Assembly (NCBI GenBank): GCA_036004405.1
Contig: DASYRM010000020.1
Location: 1 to 64,000 of the forward strand
Direction: 5' to 3'
Origin: DASYRM01 sp036004405
GTDB taxonomy: Bacteria; Acidobacteriota; Vicinamibacteria; Vicinamibacterales; UBA2999
DNA length: 64,000 bases
Under the pieces are notes generated by a model that did no database searches, was not told where the DNA came from, and saw nothing but the letters and a program-made list of their open reading frames with translations. The translations under genes were made by a program, and so were the position numbers. Positions 53,602 through 61,420 of this stretch are shown here, in pieces (position 1 is the stretch's first letter; every line of letters begins with the position of its first letter).

Positions 53602-54468
53602 ATGGACATCCTGGCGAAGGCGCGGGAGCTCGAAGCGCGGCTGGCGCGCACCGTCGATCGCGCGGCCGCCCGCGTGACGCCCGCCGGTGGTGGAGCACGC
53701 GAGCCGCTCGAGATTGCGCACGCCGTCGTCGAGGCGGTCGAGCGCGAAGTGCAGCCTGCGGGGCGCGGGCGGCACCTGTTTCCGTTCAACCGGATCCAGG
53801 TGCTGGTGGTGGCGCCGTCGAAACAGGCGCGTGCGCGATTCGAGGCCACGTTTGCGATGGAGCCCACGCTGACGCAGCGCATCCACACGCGGCTCGAAAC
53901 TGCGGGCTGCGCGCCTGCGGGTCTCGGCGTGCGCGTGGAATATGTGGATGCTGCGGGCGCGACCTGGACGGCGTCCGACGTGCACGTGGACTTCGATCGG
54001 GTGGACGAGCCGTTACCGGAACCCACCTCCGCTGAAGCTACGGTGGGCAAGCCGGCGACGGAGCGCGCGCCCGTCGAGGAGCCGCCGCCGGCCGTGGAGA
54101 TCGAGATCGCAGCGGGAGAGGCGGAGCAGCCGCTCTACTCGTTCCAGTTCGCGCGCATCGACATCGGCCGCTGCGCCCACGTGCGTGACAGCCGCAATCA
54201 GCTGGTGCGCACGAACCACGTGGTGTTTGCAGACTCGGACAACGTGCTCAATCGCACGGTGTCGCGCCGGCATGCGCATCTGGAATACGCGGCCGCGGAG
54301 CATGCCTTCCGCGTGTACGACGACGGCAGCGAGCAGGGCACGGCGGTGTCGCGCGGCGGCCGCACGATCGCGGTTCCGACCGGCGCCCGCGGTGTGCGCC
54401 TGCAGCCCGGCGACGAGATCCTGCTAGGGAACGCCAGGCTTCGCGTCAGAGTCGTTCCTCGCGCGTAA
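53602..54468 (+). CDS. FHA-domain protein, last gene of the locus
   Basis: 288 residues, ATG 53602 with GGAGG 8 nt upstream. N-terminal (about 1-115) has an alpha/beta domain recalling the FhaA N-terminal domain (LEIAHAVVEAVEREVQPAGRGRHLFPFNRIQVLVVAP). The linker (about 135-160) is partly repeat-encoded (SAEATVGKPATE). The C-terminal part (about 170-285) is FHA-like: RIDIGRCAHVRDS, NRTVSRRHAHLEY, DGSEQGTAVSRGGRTIAVP, with the SRRH motif but an altered NG position. Likely phosphothreonine recognition in the same circuit as the kinase and phosphatase. Confidence 0.82.
   Translation: MDILAKARELEARLARTVDRAAARVTPAGGGAREPLEIAHAVVEAVEREVQPAGRGRHLFPFNRIQVLVVAPSKQARARFEATFAMEPTLTQRIHTRLETAGCAPAGLGVRVEYVDAAGATWTASDVHVDFDRVDEPLPEPTSAEATVGKPATERAPVEEPPPAVEIEIAAGEAEQPLYSFQFARIDIGRCAHVRDSRNQLVRTNHVVFADSDNVLNRTVSRRHAHLEYAAAEHAFRVYDDGSEQGTAVSRGGRTIAVPTGARGVRLQPGDEILLGNARLRVRVVPRA
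54023..54054. repeat. In-frame AEAT-type repeat in the second FHA gene
   Basis: CCGCTGAAGCTACGGTGGGCAAGCC, encoding SAEATVGKPA. Nearly the same core (CGCTGAAGCTACGG, GCAAGCC) occurs at 45826 in the FhaA-like gene, in the linker of that protein. Confidence 0.8.
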
Positions 54469-54486
54469 TCGTACGGGGGGCCGCCT

Positions 54487-55368
54487 TCAGTTCTCCGTCG
54501 GACGCTCGAGGCGGTCGATGATCAGCGTCTGGCGCGTGGCGCTCGAGGGTTCGAGTTTCATGCCGAGTTGTTCCTGCACCGCCGTAAACACCGACGGCGT
54601 GGCACTTGCGTCTGTGCTTGGGCCTCGGCTCCCGGCCATCCGATCGAAGGTGAGCGTGACGCGGTAGCTGCCCGTCAGTCCCGTTCTGTCCACGACGAAA
54701 CGGCCGGCGGACGGTCGTAGGAAGGTTGCCAGGGTGGCAGTCGTCATGTCGCCTTCCATCTGATCGCCCGACATCCGGGTCACGCATGGTCGCGGCACAT
54801 TGGGATCAAACGGCGTCGGCGCCTGCACCCTTCCTGCTGCGCTGGCGGCCTCTGCGGCGGCGCGTTGCGCGGCCTGCACGGCAGCGCAGTCATACTCTGA
54901 CGGCTTGATCCCGGGCCCGAGTCGGCCGTCGCTGCGCGACAGAACGAGGTCGTAGACCTGCTGCTCGCGATTGTCGACGTGCACCAGCAGCCTGAATCGA
55001 TCGGCCAACATGGCCTGCATCATGGCCGCCCGCTGCTCCTGCGTCGGATTCGTGAGAGGCGACGTGGTGCTCACGTCGTAGCGATCGGTGCTCGCCCACG
55101 CAGGAAGCCCGACGTAATCAGCCGGGACGCCGACGGGATAGGCCCGCCCGATGAGAGTTGTGACGGGAACGTTCAGTAGCGTGAAGCCGCCGTCCGGGCG
55201 CTGACTGCTGCCGTTCGAGCCAAGTGCGTTGGTGGTGTTTCTCTTGATCGAGACGACGTCGAACGTCGGCCCTGCGGGCGCAGACGACTGAGCGCGCGCC
55301 TGCATGGACACGTTGGCTGAGGCCACAGTCAGCAGGAGGCCTAACGTTGACAATCTTGCGAAGCACAT
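54487..55368 (-). CDS. TIGR03435 family exported protein
   Basis: 293 residues. Start at 55368 with a signal peptide (RLSTLGLLLTVASANVSMQARA). TIGR03435 blocks: PTFDVVSIKRNTTN (FDVASIKPN motif), TTLIGRAYPV, RYDVSTTSP, MMQAMLADRFRLLVHVDNREQQVYDLVLSRSDGRLGPGIKPS, FVVDRTGLTGSYRVTLTFDRM, VFTAVQEQLGMKLEPSS. The family is very abundant in Acidobacteria and supports the taxonomic call. Function unknown. The C-terminal codons and stop are within a truncated half palindrome (GGGGGGCCGCCTTCAG at about 54476-54491). Confidence 0.93.
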   Translation of the reverse strand: MCFARLSTLGLLLTVASANVSMQARAQSSAPAGPTFDVVSIKRNTTNALGSNGSSQRPDGGFTLLNVPVTTLIGRAYPVGVPADYVGLPAWASTDRYDVSTTSPLTNPTQEQRAAMMQAMLADRFRLLVHVDNREQQVYDLVLSRSDGRLGPGIKPSEYDCAAVQAAQRAAAEAASAAGRVQAPTPFDPNVPRPCVTRMSGDQMEGDMTTATLATFLRPSAGRFVVDRTGLTGSYRVTLTFDRMAGSRGPSTDASATPSVFTAVQEQLGMKLEPSSATRQTLIIDRLERPTEN

Positions 55369-55387
55369 CGTGGTCCTCCTTCGTCGT

Positions 55388-56200
55388 TCACCACGGAGGC
55401 AATGTCATGAACAGGAACTCTTTGAGGTAATCGTCGTGCGCGGCCAGCAGCTCGGCGCCGGTCCCTTGGAAGAAGATGCGCCCTTCGTGCAGCACCAGGA
55501 ATCGGGCGCGCTCGGTGGCCGAGTCGCGGATGTCGATGCCGCCGCCGTTCTTCACGGCCTCGTGGCGCGCCACGTAGAAGGCATCGCGAATCTGGTGGGT
55601 CACGAAGATCGAGGTGACCTGTTCCAGGTCGCGCAGCTTGACGATCTCGTCGTCCACGTTGCTGGCGATCACCGGGTCGAGCCCGGTGGTGGGATCGTCG
55701 AAGAGCAGCAGTCCGGGTTTCGACGCCATCGCGCGCGCGATCCCGACGCGGCGGCGCTGGCCGCCCGAGAGCGCCGACGGCATGCGCTCCTCGTAACCCG
55801 TGAGGCCGACGAATCCGAGCACTTCGGCGACGCGCGCGTCGACCTCCTCGTTCGAGAGCCGCGCCGAGTCCTGCAGCCGGAAGCCGACGTTCTCGGCCAC
55901 CGTCAGCGAGTCGAACAGCGCGTTCTCCTGGAACACCATGCCGACGTCGCTGCGCAGGCCGAGCAGCTGCTGCTCCGGCATGCGTTCGATGCGCTCGCCG
56001 TTCACGGAGATGGTGCCGCCGTCGGGGCGCATCAGGCCGAGAATGAGCTTGAGCAGCACCGATTTGCCGGCGCCGCTCGCGCCCAGCAGCATCGTCATGC
56101 TGCCCTTGGGCACCGTGAAGCTCACGTCGCTGAGCACGACGTGGTCGTCGAAGGCGAACGAGACGTGCTCGACCGCCACCGCGGGCGTGTCCTGGGTCAC
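55388..56200 (-). CDS. ABC transporter ATP-binding protein, MlaF-like
   Basis: 270 residues from GTG 56200, which overlaps the amidohydrolase stop (GTGA). Walker A GASGAGKSVLLK, Q-loop VFQENALFDSLTVAENVGF, ABC signature LSGGQRRRVGIARAMA, Walker B LLLFDDPTTGLDP, H-loop FVTHQ. The phrase ALFDSLTVxEN-FxL is typical of MlaF, the ATPase of the phospholipid-transport Mla system. No MlaE permease or MCE-domain gene is adjacent, so it is an orphan ATPase here and its permease must be elsewhere. The C-terminal residues (ATERARFLVLHEGRIFFQGTGAELLAAHD) fit this group. Confidence 0.88.
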   Translation of the reverse strand: MTQDTPAVAVEHVSFAFDDHVVLSDVSFTVPKGSMTMLLGASGAGKSVLLKLILGLMRPDGGTISVNGERIERMPEQQLLGLRSDVGMVFQENALFDSLTVAENVGFRLQDSARLSNEEVDARVAEVLGFVGLTGYEERMPSALSGGQRRRVGIARAMASKPGLLLFDDPTTGLDPVIASNVDDEIVKLRDLEQVTSIFVTHQIRDAFYVARHEAVKNGGGIDIRDSATERARFLVLHEGRIFFQGTGAELLAAHDDYLKEFLFMTLPPW

Positions 56201-57390
56201 TTGGCGCGCTTGTCGACGACCACCTTGCCGCCTTTGATCACGACTTTCGCCTTCAGCCAGTGCCAATAGCCTTCGAGCGGGTCGCCGTCGAGCAGCACGA
56301 TGTCGGCAAGTCTGCCGGCTTCGAGCGAGCCGAGCTGGTCGCCCATCTGGATGTAGGACGCGGTGTTGGGCCCCATGATCTTCACCATGTCCTTCATCGA
56401 GAACATGAGGTTGAACGACTTGAGCTCGTGCTCGAGCCCGGCCTTCGGGTCGTAGACGGTGTCGGTGCAGTAGCCGAGGATGGCGCCAGCGTCCCACACC
56501 GTACGCGCGTTCACCGGCATGTAGCCGGCCTCCTCGCCGAGGCGCACGCCACCGCTGATCGCCTGCGGCCAGTCCTTGCCGTCGCGGAAGCGTGGCTTGT
56601 TGTCGGTGGCGAACACGCCGAAGACGGGGGCGCCGAAGCCGATGGTGGCGAGGATCTTCGTGCCCGACGCGGCCAGCCGCTTCGCGTCTTCCACGCTGGT
56701 GAAGTCCTTGTTGGGAAGATGGACGAGCAGCGGCACGCCCGCGTCTACCGCCGCCATCATCGCCGGCGTGCTGACGGCGTGCACCTGAATCATCACGCCC
56801 GCCTTCTTTCCTTCGTCCACGATGGCGCGGATGATGTCCATCTCCTGCGCGGTCGGGCCGGGCACGGGCGTCAGCGCAATCTCGCCGGTGAACTTGACGC
56901 CCAGCGCCGCCATCTTCCTGATCTCGGCGCGCGCCGAATCGGGTGTGTGCTGGTTGAGACGCAGCACGCCCGAGGGGATGATGCGCGGCCCGTTGATCTG
57001 GCCCGACTCGATGCGGTCGCGCAGCGTGATGTTGCCTTCGGCGGGCCCGCCGGCCGACAGGAGCGTCGTGTAGCCGGCCTCGAGCTGGGCCTGCATCTGC
57101 TCCTTTTCCATCGGGCCGGTGTTGAAGTGGCGGTGCGCGTCGATGAAGCCGGGCATGGCCGACATGCCTTTGGCGTCGATCGTCTGGCCGGCCTTGCTGG
57201 CCGGCGCGCCGGCGCCGGCAGACACGATCTTGCCGCCGCGCACCACGATGGTGCCGCGCTCCACGACGCTGGCGTCGGGGCCGATGATGCGGACGTTGGT
57301 GATCGTCAGGTCCTGCGCGTTGACGGGTGCGACCGCGCCGCCCAGCAGCACGACCAGCGCGACCGCATTGCGGAACATCTCTCTTCTCAT
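56197..57390 (-). CDS. Exported amidohydrolase
   Basis: 397 residues, ATG 57390. Signal peptide FRNAVALVVLLGGAVAPVNAQ. Amidohydrolase superfamily: the early HxH metal motif is in MPGFIDAHRHFNTGP; the beta-sandwich frame is in LTITNVRIIGPDASVVERGTIVVRGGKI and the C-terminal SLEAGRLADIVLLDGDPLEGY, as in D-aminoacylase/imidazolonepropionase-like members. Other motif positions, IQVHAVSTPA and LLVHLPNKDF, supply histidine ligands. Substrate unknown, probably a periplasmic amide or cyclic compound. Upstream gene of the two-gene operon with the MlaF-like ATPase. Confidence 0.88.
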   Translation of the reverse strand: MRREMFRNAVALVVLLGGAVAPVNAQDLTITNVRIIGPDASVVERGTIVVRGGKIVSAGAGAPASKAGQTIDAKGMSAMPGFIDAHRHFNTGPMEKEQMQAQLEAGYTTLLSAGGPAEGNITLRDRIESGQINGPRIIPSGVLRLNQHTPDSARAEIRKMAALGVKFTGEIALTPVPGPTAQEMDIIRAIVDEGKKAGVMIQVHAVSTPAMMAAVDAGVPLLVHLPNKDFTSVEDAKRLAASGTKILATIGFGAPVFGVFATDNKPRFRDGKDWPQAISGGVRLGEEAGYMPVNARTVWDAGAILGYCTDTVYDPKAGLEHELKSFNLMFSMKDMVKIMGPNTASYIQMGDQLGSLEAGRLADIVLLDGDPLEGYWHWLKAKVVIKGGKVVVDKRAK

Positions 57391-57405
57391 ACAGTCCTTG
57401 ATCCA

Positions 57406-57474
57406 AATAGCGAACCGGCGTTAAGCCGGTTTGCCAGACACTGCGCGCGGTCCGCGTTCTTGGCGGGCCGCGCC
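57406..57474. repeat. Two-hairpin element of about 70 bp, copy 2
   Basis: Same as 12833-12902 with about three base changes: AACCGGC/GCCGGTT then GCGCGGTCCGC-gttcttg-GCGGGCCGCGC. It lies in the 122-bp gap between the divergent amidohydrolase and the 57513 gene. Confidence 0.85.
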
Positions 57475-57512
57475 TTGATTATCGCGTAGGATCACTTTCC
57501 CGGAGGGATGGC

Positions 57513-58190
57513 ATGAGCCGACGATTGAGCGTGCTGTGCGCGGTGATGACCCTGATGTGTTCCGGCGCCGTGCTGGCGCAGCGCGCGCCGCAGAGACGGC
57601 CGCCCCTGTTTCTCAGCGAAAGCTGGAAAGCGCTGCCGGCGCCGCCCGACGATCACGGCGCGTGGCCGGCCGCGCAGGGCGGCGTGGCGAACCCCAACCT
57701 GCAGCTGACGCTGCACGGCACGTCGGGCAAGGAGATTCAGCTCGTGGCCGTCCGCGGCGGCGGCGACCTCTACCCGATGAACCTGTGGACCGGCACCACC
57801 ACATCGCCGAGCGCGGCGTCTCTGCGCGACCGAACGAACTTCGTCGATCTCACCGATCCGCTGGCGAAGATCCGCTGGACCGTCCGCACGTCGGGCTTCC
57901 ATCAGGTGCGCCCGATCGTGAAGCTGGCCGATGGCACGTGGCTGGTGGGCGATCAGGCCACCGGCCCCGAGCTGGACTTCAATCAGCGCGATGTGTCGAT
58001 TGCCGACCTGCGCTGGCTCAAGCTCGACATCGCGCGCGTCGTGGCCGTCGGCAACTGGGTGGAACATCCGGATCTGAGCAAGGTGGACGAAGTGGGCTTC
58101 GCGGACCTGATGCCGGGGAGCGGGCACGGGCCGGGCGGCTACGTGAACGTCGGCCGCATCGAAGTCTACGGCCGCCCCGTCAAGCGCTGA
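57513..58190 (+). CDS. Exported protein of unknown function
   Basis: 225 residues, ATG 57513 after CCGGAGGGATGGC. Signal peptide LSVLCAVMTLMCSGAVLAQ. The mature part has LFLSESWKALPAPPDDHGAW near the start and ends with GYVNVGRIEVYGRPVKR, a strand pattern reminiscent of jelly-roll carbohydrate-binding or discoidin-like folds. The middle includes VRGGGDLYPMNLWTGTTTSP and IRWTVRTSGFHQVRPIVKLADGTWLVGDQATG. I cannot name the family. It precedes the 58191 gene with no spacing, probably an operon. Confidence 0.65.
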   Translation: MSRRLSVLCAVMTLMCSGAVLAQRAPQRRPPLFLSESWKALPAPPDDHGAWPAAQGGVANPNLQLTLHGTSGKEIQLVAVRGGGDLYPMNLWTGTTTSPSAASLRDRTNFVDLTDPLAKIRWTVRTSGFHQVRPIVKLADGTWLVGDQATGPELDFNQRDVSIADLRWLKLDIARVVAVGNWVEHPDLSKVDEVGFADLMPGSGHGPGGYVNVGRIEVYGRPVKR

Positions 58191-58694
58191 GTGCCCGCGC
58201 TCCTCCTGCTCGCTGCGATCGTCGCCGTCGTGTCGGCGCTCAACGCCCCTGCGCAACGATTTCTGCCGTCGTTCGTGCGACTGCTGGATGATGCGGCGGT
58301 TCACGCCGGCCTGGGGAGCTTCTTCTCGGGACGCTCAGTGGCATCGGGGACGTTCGGCGGGCGTGACGTCGTCATCCTCCTCAAGCTGAAACGCGGCAGG
58401 TACGACCACGGATACCTGATTGCGTCGATGCGGACTCGTGAGCGGGCGGTGCTGGATTCGGCGGGTGTCGATGCACGCGGCATGGGCGAGGCGGCACGGC
58501 GCGCGCTCTTCGCGCTGGCCACGCACGATCTGCGTCTGAGCGTCGAGGACGGATGGCTGAAGGCGTTATGGGAGCCTCAGGGGTTCCTGCTGTTCCCCGG
58601 CACGTTCCACGAGTCGAACTGGCGGGAAGTGCTCGGGGCGATGGAGGTGGTCGCCGCCTCGCTCGACGCCGCCGTCGGCGTCGACGTGGCCTAG
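58191..58694 (+). CDS. Small membrane-anchored protein, unknown
   Basis: 167 residues from GTG 58191, the base after the previous stop. N-terminal hydrophobic segment LLLLAAIVAVVSALNAPAQ (anchor or signal). The rest has DVVILLKLKRGRYDHGYLIASMRT, a core alpha/beta pattern, and GFLLFPGTFHESNWREVLGAMEVVA near the end. No family recognised. It ends in CTAG, shared as stop codon (TAG) with the convergent gene at 58691. Confidence 0.6.
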   Translation: MPALLLLAAIVAVVSALNAPAQRFLPSFVRLLDDAAVHAGLGSFFSGRSVASGTFGGRDVVILLKLKRGRYDHGYLIASMRTRERAVLDSAGVDARGMGEAARRALFALATHDLRLSVEDGWLKALWEPQGFLLFPGTFHESNWREVLGAMEVVAASLDAAVGVDVA

Positions 58695-59464
58695 CGTCTT
58701 CGCGCCGACAGCACCGCGGGCGGGATCCAGATCGCGTAGCCGAGCCATGCCCACGACAGCACGGTTGCCGTTGGGATCACCGCCGCGGCGTAGCGATCCA
58801 GGACGCCTCGAATCTGCGCGTACTCCTCGGGGCGCGGTTTTGACTCCTCGATCCATGGCTGCAGCGCGTCGGCGGCCAGCCGGGCCGCGGTGGCTCCCAG
58901 CAGGCTGCCCGCCACCAGCGCCGTGAGCACGAGCGCGCAGGCGACGTAGATTTGCGAGAATCGCCGGCTCTTCGTGGCGGTGAGCAGGATCGTCAGCAGG
59001 GCCAACGCGACGAAGGCCGCCAGCGCCGCCAGCTCGATGAATGGCGGCGCCAGCGCGCCGGCGAGCGGCACGAGCACCACGCCCGACATGTTGCTGTTGG
59101 CGGTCTGCCACAGATCGCTCGACGACAGCAGCGACGCCACCGTGCGCCATTCGCTGAGGAACGGCCGCAGCCGCAGCACCAGCCAGGCCGCGACCGCGAT
59201 CAGAGTGAGCGCGAGGGCGAGCGTCCAGCCACCCGGTGGGGACTCGGTCGCGGGACGGCGCAACGTGTAGACCGCGGCGAGCCCCAGCACGACCCAGGCG
59301 CCTGCGATTTCGAGCACCACGACGAGGATGTCGCGGAGTGCGCCAGACGCCGCGGGCATCGTCGATCCGCCGGCGACGATCAGGGCCGCGCCGGCAAAGA
59401 TCAGCGCCGTGGCGACGACCCGTACCAGCCACGCGACGATGCGATCGCTGAGCGCGTCCATCAT
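58691..59464 (-). CDS. Integral membrane protein, unknown
   Basis: 257 residues with about six hydrophobic segments: AWLVRVVATALIFAGAALIVAGG, ILVVVLEIAGAWVVLGLAAVYTL, TLALALTLIAVAAWLVLRL, LAALAAFVALALLTILLT, IYVACALVLTALVAGSLLG and AAVIPTATVLSWAWLGYAIWIPPAV. The first is followed by a Gly/Ser-rich loop. No domain recognised. The stop overlaps that of the 58191 gene by 4 bases. A DUF3611-like helix pattern (VxRxxATALIFAG) was considered but is too weak to name. Confidence 0.65.
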   Translation of the reverse strand: MMDALSDRIVAWLVRVVATALIFAGAALIVAGGSTMPAASGALRDILVVVLEIAGAWVVLGLAAVYTLRRPATESPPGGWTLALALTLIAVAAWLVLRLRPFLSEWRTVASLLSSSDLWQTANSNMSGVVLVPLAGALAPPFIELAALAAFVALALLTILLTATKSRRFSQIYVACALVLTALVAGSLLGATAARLAADALQPWIEESKPRPEEYAQIRGVLDRYAAAVIPTATVLSWAWLGYAIWIPPAVLSARRR

Positions 59465-59476
59465 CGCGGCGGCGGG

Positions 59477-60535
59477 TCAGCGCGCGCGATCGGGCCCGTT
59501 GACCTGCTCGAAGACGCGCGGCGGCGGCGGCAGACCTTTCGCGAGGGCCTCGGTGACCGCCTTGTCGTAGGCGCGCTCGGCGCTGAGGGCGTTGCGCATG
59601 GCGTTGTTGCCCTCGTGGCAGCCGTACTCGTAGATCTCGTAGCCGGGCTGTCGGGTGACCGTGAGGCGCATCGTCCACGGCGCGGCGAACGTGGCCGGAT
59701 CCTCCACGTGCACCTCCCAATCGATCATCTCGGGGTCGATGCGCGTGAAGCGCTCGGTCACCTTCATGCTCTCGCTGTGCCGCGCTCCGCCGATGTTCGT
59801 GCGGTCGGTGAAGTTGCTCGATTCGATCACCAGCGTATCGCCCTCGTAGTGCGCCCGCGAGTCGCCCATCAGCTGTTTGATGGCCGGACCGAGGGGCTTG
59901 CGGCCGTCGAGCGGGATGATGCGCGTATCGTGCACCATCTCGTAGCCGATGACTACCGAGTCGGGCGTCTGGATGATGCGGGCGCCGTTGCCGTACACGG
60001 CCGGCATCCACGAGCCGATCATGCCGCGGGTGATGCAGCGATCGTAGAGCGAGAAGTCCTGCACTTTGTCCCACGGGCCGACGCCGAAGGAGCCCTGATC
60101 GCCGGGGCGGCGGCGAGCCCGCGCCTCCGCCGTGATGGCTGGTAGACGTCCGTCGGCCGGCTCGATGACCATCGAGGTGTAGCTGAACGAGCGCGTACCT
60201 TCCTCGTTGCGGAAGGTGCCGGTTCTGGCGTTGTCGACGTCGCGCGCCCTCGCGCGCTGCTTGGCGCGGTCGGCGAACTCCTCGTCGCTCATGTAGGGGC
60301 GGGTGCCGTACTGCGGCGGACGCGACATCGGCACGCCGCGCATGTCGTCGGTGGTCCAGATGCCCTCGAGATCGGGCTGGCCGAAGGCGTTGCGTGGCGT
60401 CTTCCAATGCGGGTCGGCCCGCCTGGCGGCCGCCGCGTCGGCAGAGCCCTTGGCCTGCGCCAGAGCCGCCGGGGCGGGCAAGAGCAGCACGCCGCACCCC
60501 ACCACCGCCGTCACCCCCAGAAACCGACGAATCAT
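59477..60535 (-). CDS. Exported WEGDTLVV-family protein
   Basis: 352 residues from ATG 60535 (spacing from GGAGG is better than for ATG 60541). Signal peptide RRFLGVTAVVGCGVLLLPAPAALAQ. Family motifs: NAFGQPDLEGIWTTDDMRG (as in DGKPDFSGVWEAD at 60611), DRCITRGMIGSWMPAVYGNGARIIQ, RIIPLDGRKPLG, RAHYEGDTLVIESSNF, VTERFTRIDPEMIDWEVHVEDP, YEYGCHEGNN. The mature N-terminus has a spare helical segment (about 85-105). One of two tandem family genes here; the other is at 60611. Confidence 0.82.
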   Translation of the reverse strand: MIRRFLGVTAVVGCGVLLLPAPAALAQAKGSADAAAARRADPHWKTPRNAFGQPDLEGIWTTDDMRGVPMSRPPQYGTRPYMSDEEFADRAKQRARARDVDNARTGTFRNEEGTRSFSYTSMVIEPADGRLPAITAEARARRRPGDQGSFGVGPWDKVQDFSLYDRCITRGMIGSWMPAVYGNGARIIQTPDSVVIGYEMVHDTRIIPLDGRKPLGPAIKQLMGDSRAHYEGDTLVIESSNFTDRTNIGGARHSESMKVTERFTRIDPEMIDWEVHVEDPATFAAPWTMRLTVTRQPGYEIYEYGCHEGNNAMRNALSAERAYDKAVTEALAKGLPPPPRVFEQVNGPDRAR

Positions 60536-60590
60536 GCCCATTCCTCCCGAAACTCGATACGACGAAAAGGGCGGCAGCGTAACACGCGAC

Positions 60591-60610
60591 GGGCCGCCTG
60601 AAGGCGGCCC
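60591..60610. repeat. Palindromic repeat, reverse orientation
   Basis: GGGCCGCCT-GA-AGGCGGCCC followed by CTAC. The stop TAG of the 60611 gene is formed at the junction (AAGTAGGGGCCGCC on the minus strand). Confidence 0.75.
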
Positions 60611-61420
60611 CTACTTCCCTACGAGGCGGGCGACGTCCTTTTCGTTCTCGAGGCAGGCGTATTCGAGCAGGTCCGTGTCGAGGGCCAGATGATGGTTGGC
60701 CGACACCGTGAACGCCTTTGTGTAGGCCTTGGGGTCCGTGATGGTGACCTCGACCTGGAGCGTGCCGAAGTTGGGGCGGCGGAACCGTTCGCGAAGCGAC
60801 GCCTGGTCGGTGAGCGGGCTGCCGTTGAAGTCGGCCCACAGGCCGTCGCGCAGTCCGTTGGTGTCCACCACCAGCGTCTCGCCTTCCCAGCGGGCGGTGG
60901 AGTAGCCGTACCAGCTCGGATTGGGATCCTTGGGCGCGGGGCGGCCGTCGGTGTAGATCTGGCGGAACTCCATGTTCCGTTCGTGCAGCACCACGAGCAC
61001 GCCGGGCGCCTGAAGGATCTTCTTCGGCAGCGGATGCGCCAGCATCTGCAGCGGTCCAAGCGGCAAACAGCGTGCGTCCGGGTTGTCCTTGCTCTGGTCT
61101 TCTTTGCGCCGTTCGTAGAGCGCCGCCGCCCACGGCTGATACGGCGGGCGGCCGCCGAGCGCATGCGCGAGGTCGAAGAACACGGTTCGCGGCGGCGCGC
61201 CCACGCCTTCAGTGCCGCGCGTATACCCGTCGGCTTCCCACACGCCGGAAAAATCGGGCTTGCCGTCGGCGGTCCGCGGTGTTGGGGCCAGGAGGTTCGG
61301 CTTGCCGTCACGCGTGCGTGGGACGTTGGCAGTGGGATAGCCGATCCACTGCGCCTCGAGGGCCACAGACGCGATCGCGAGCACCGCGCCCGCCACGACC
61401 GCCGTGGTCCGGCGGATCAC
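60611..61420 (-). CDS. Exported WEGDTLVV-family protein
   Basis: 269 residues from GTG 61420, which overlaps the VOC gene stop (GTGA at 61417-61420). Signal peptide TTAVVAGAVLAIASVALEAQ. Motifs: RTADGKPDFSGVWEADGY, NPDARCLPLGPLQMLAHPLPKKILQ, IYTDGRPAPKD, YSTARWEGETLVVDTNGL, LRERFRRPNFGTLQVEVTITDP, EYACLENEKD. The shortest clean example of the family and closest to 32316. Co-transcribed with the VOC gene. Function unknown. Confidence 0.83.
   Translation of the reverse strand: MIRRTTAVVAGAVLAIASVALEAQWIGYPTANVPRTRDGKPNLLAPTPRTADGKPDFSGVWEADGYTRGTEGVGAPPRTVFFDLAHALGGRPPYQPWAAALYERRKEDQSKDNPDARCLPLGPLQMLAHPLPKKILQAPGVLVVLHERNMEFRQIYTDGRPAPKDPNPSWYGYSTARWEGETLVVDTNGLRDGLWADFNGSPLTDQASLRERFRRPNFGTLQVEVTITDPKAYTKAFTVSANHHLALDTDLLEYACLENEKDVARLVGK

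Noticed and set aside
50426..53698. A 1090-residue open frame on the minus strand opposite the SEDS-PBP gene
   Set aside because: Rich in Arg, His, Gly and Ala with no domain; a shadow frame from high third-position G+C on the real plus-strand gene.
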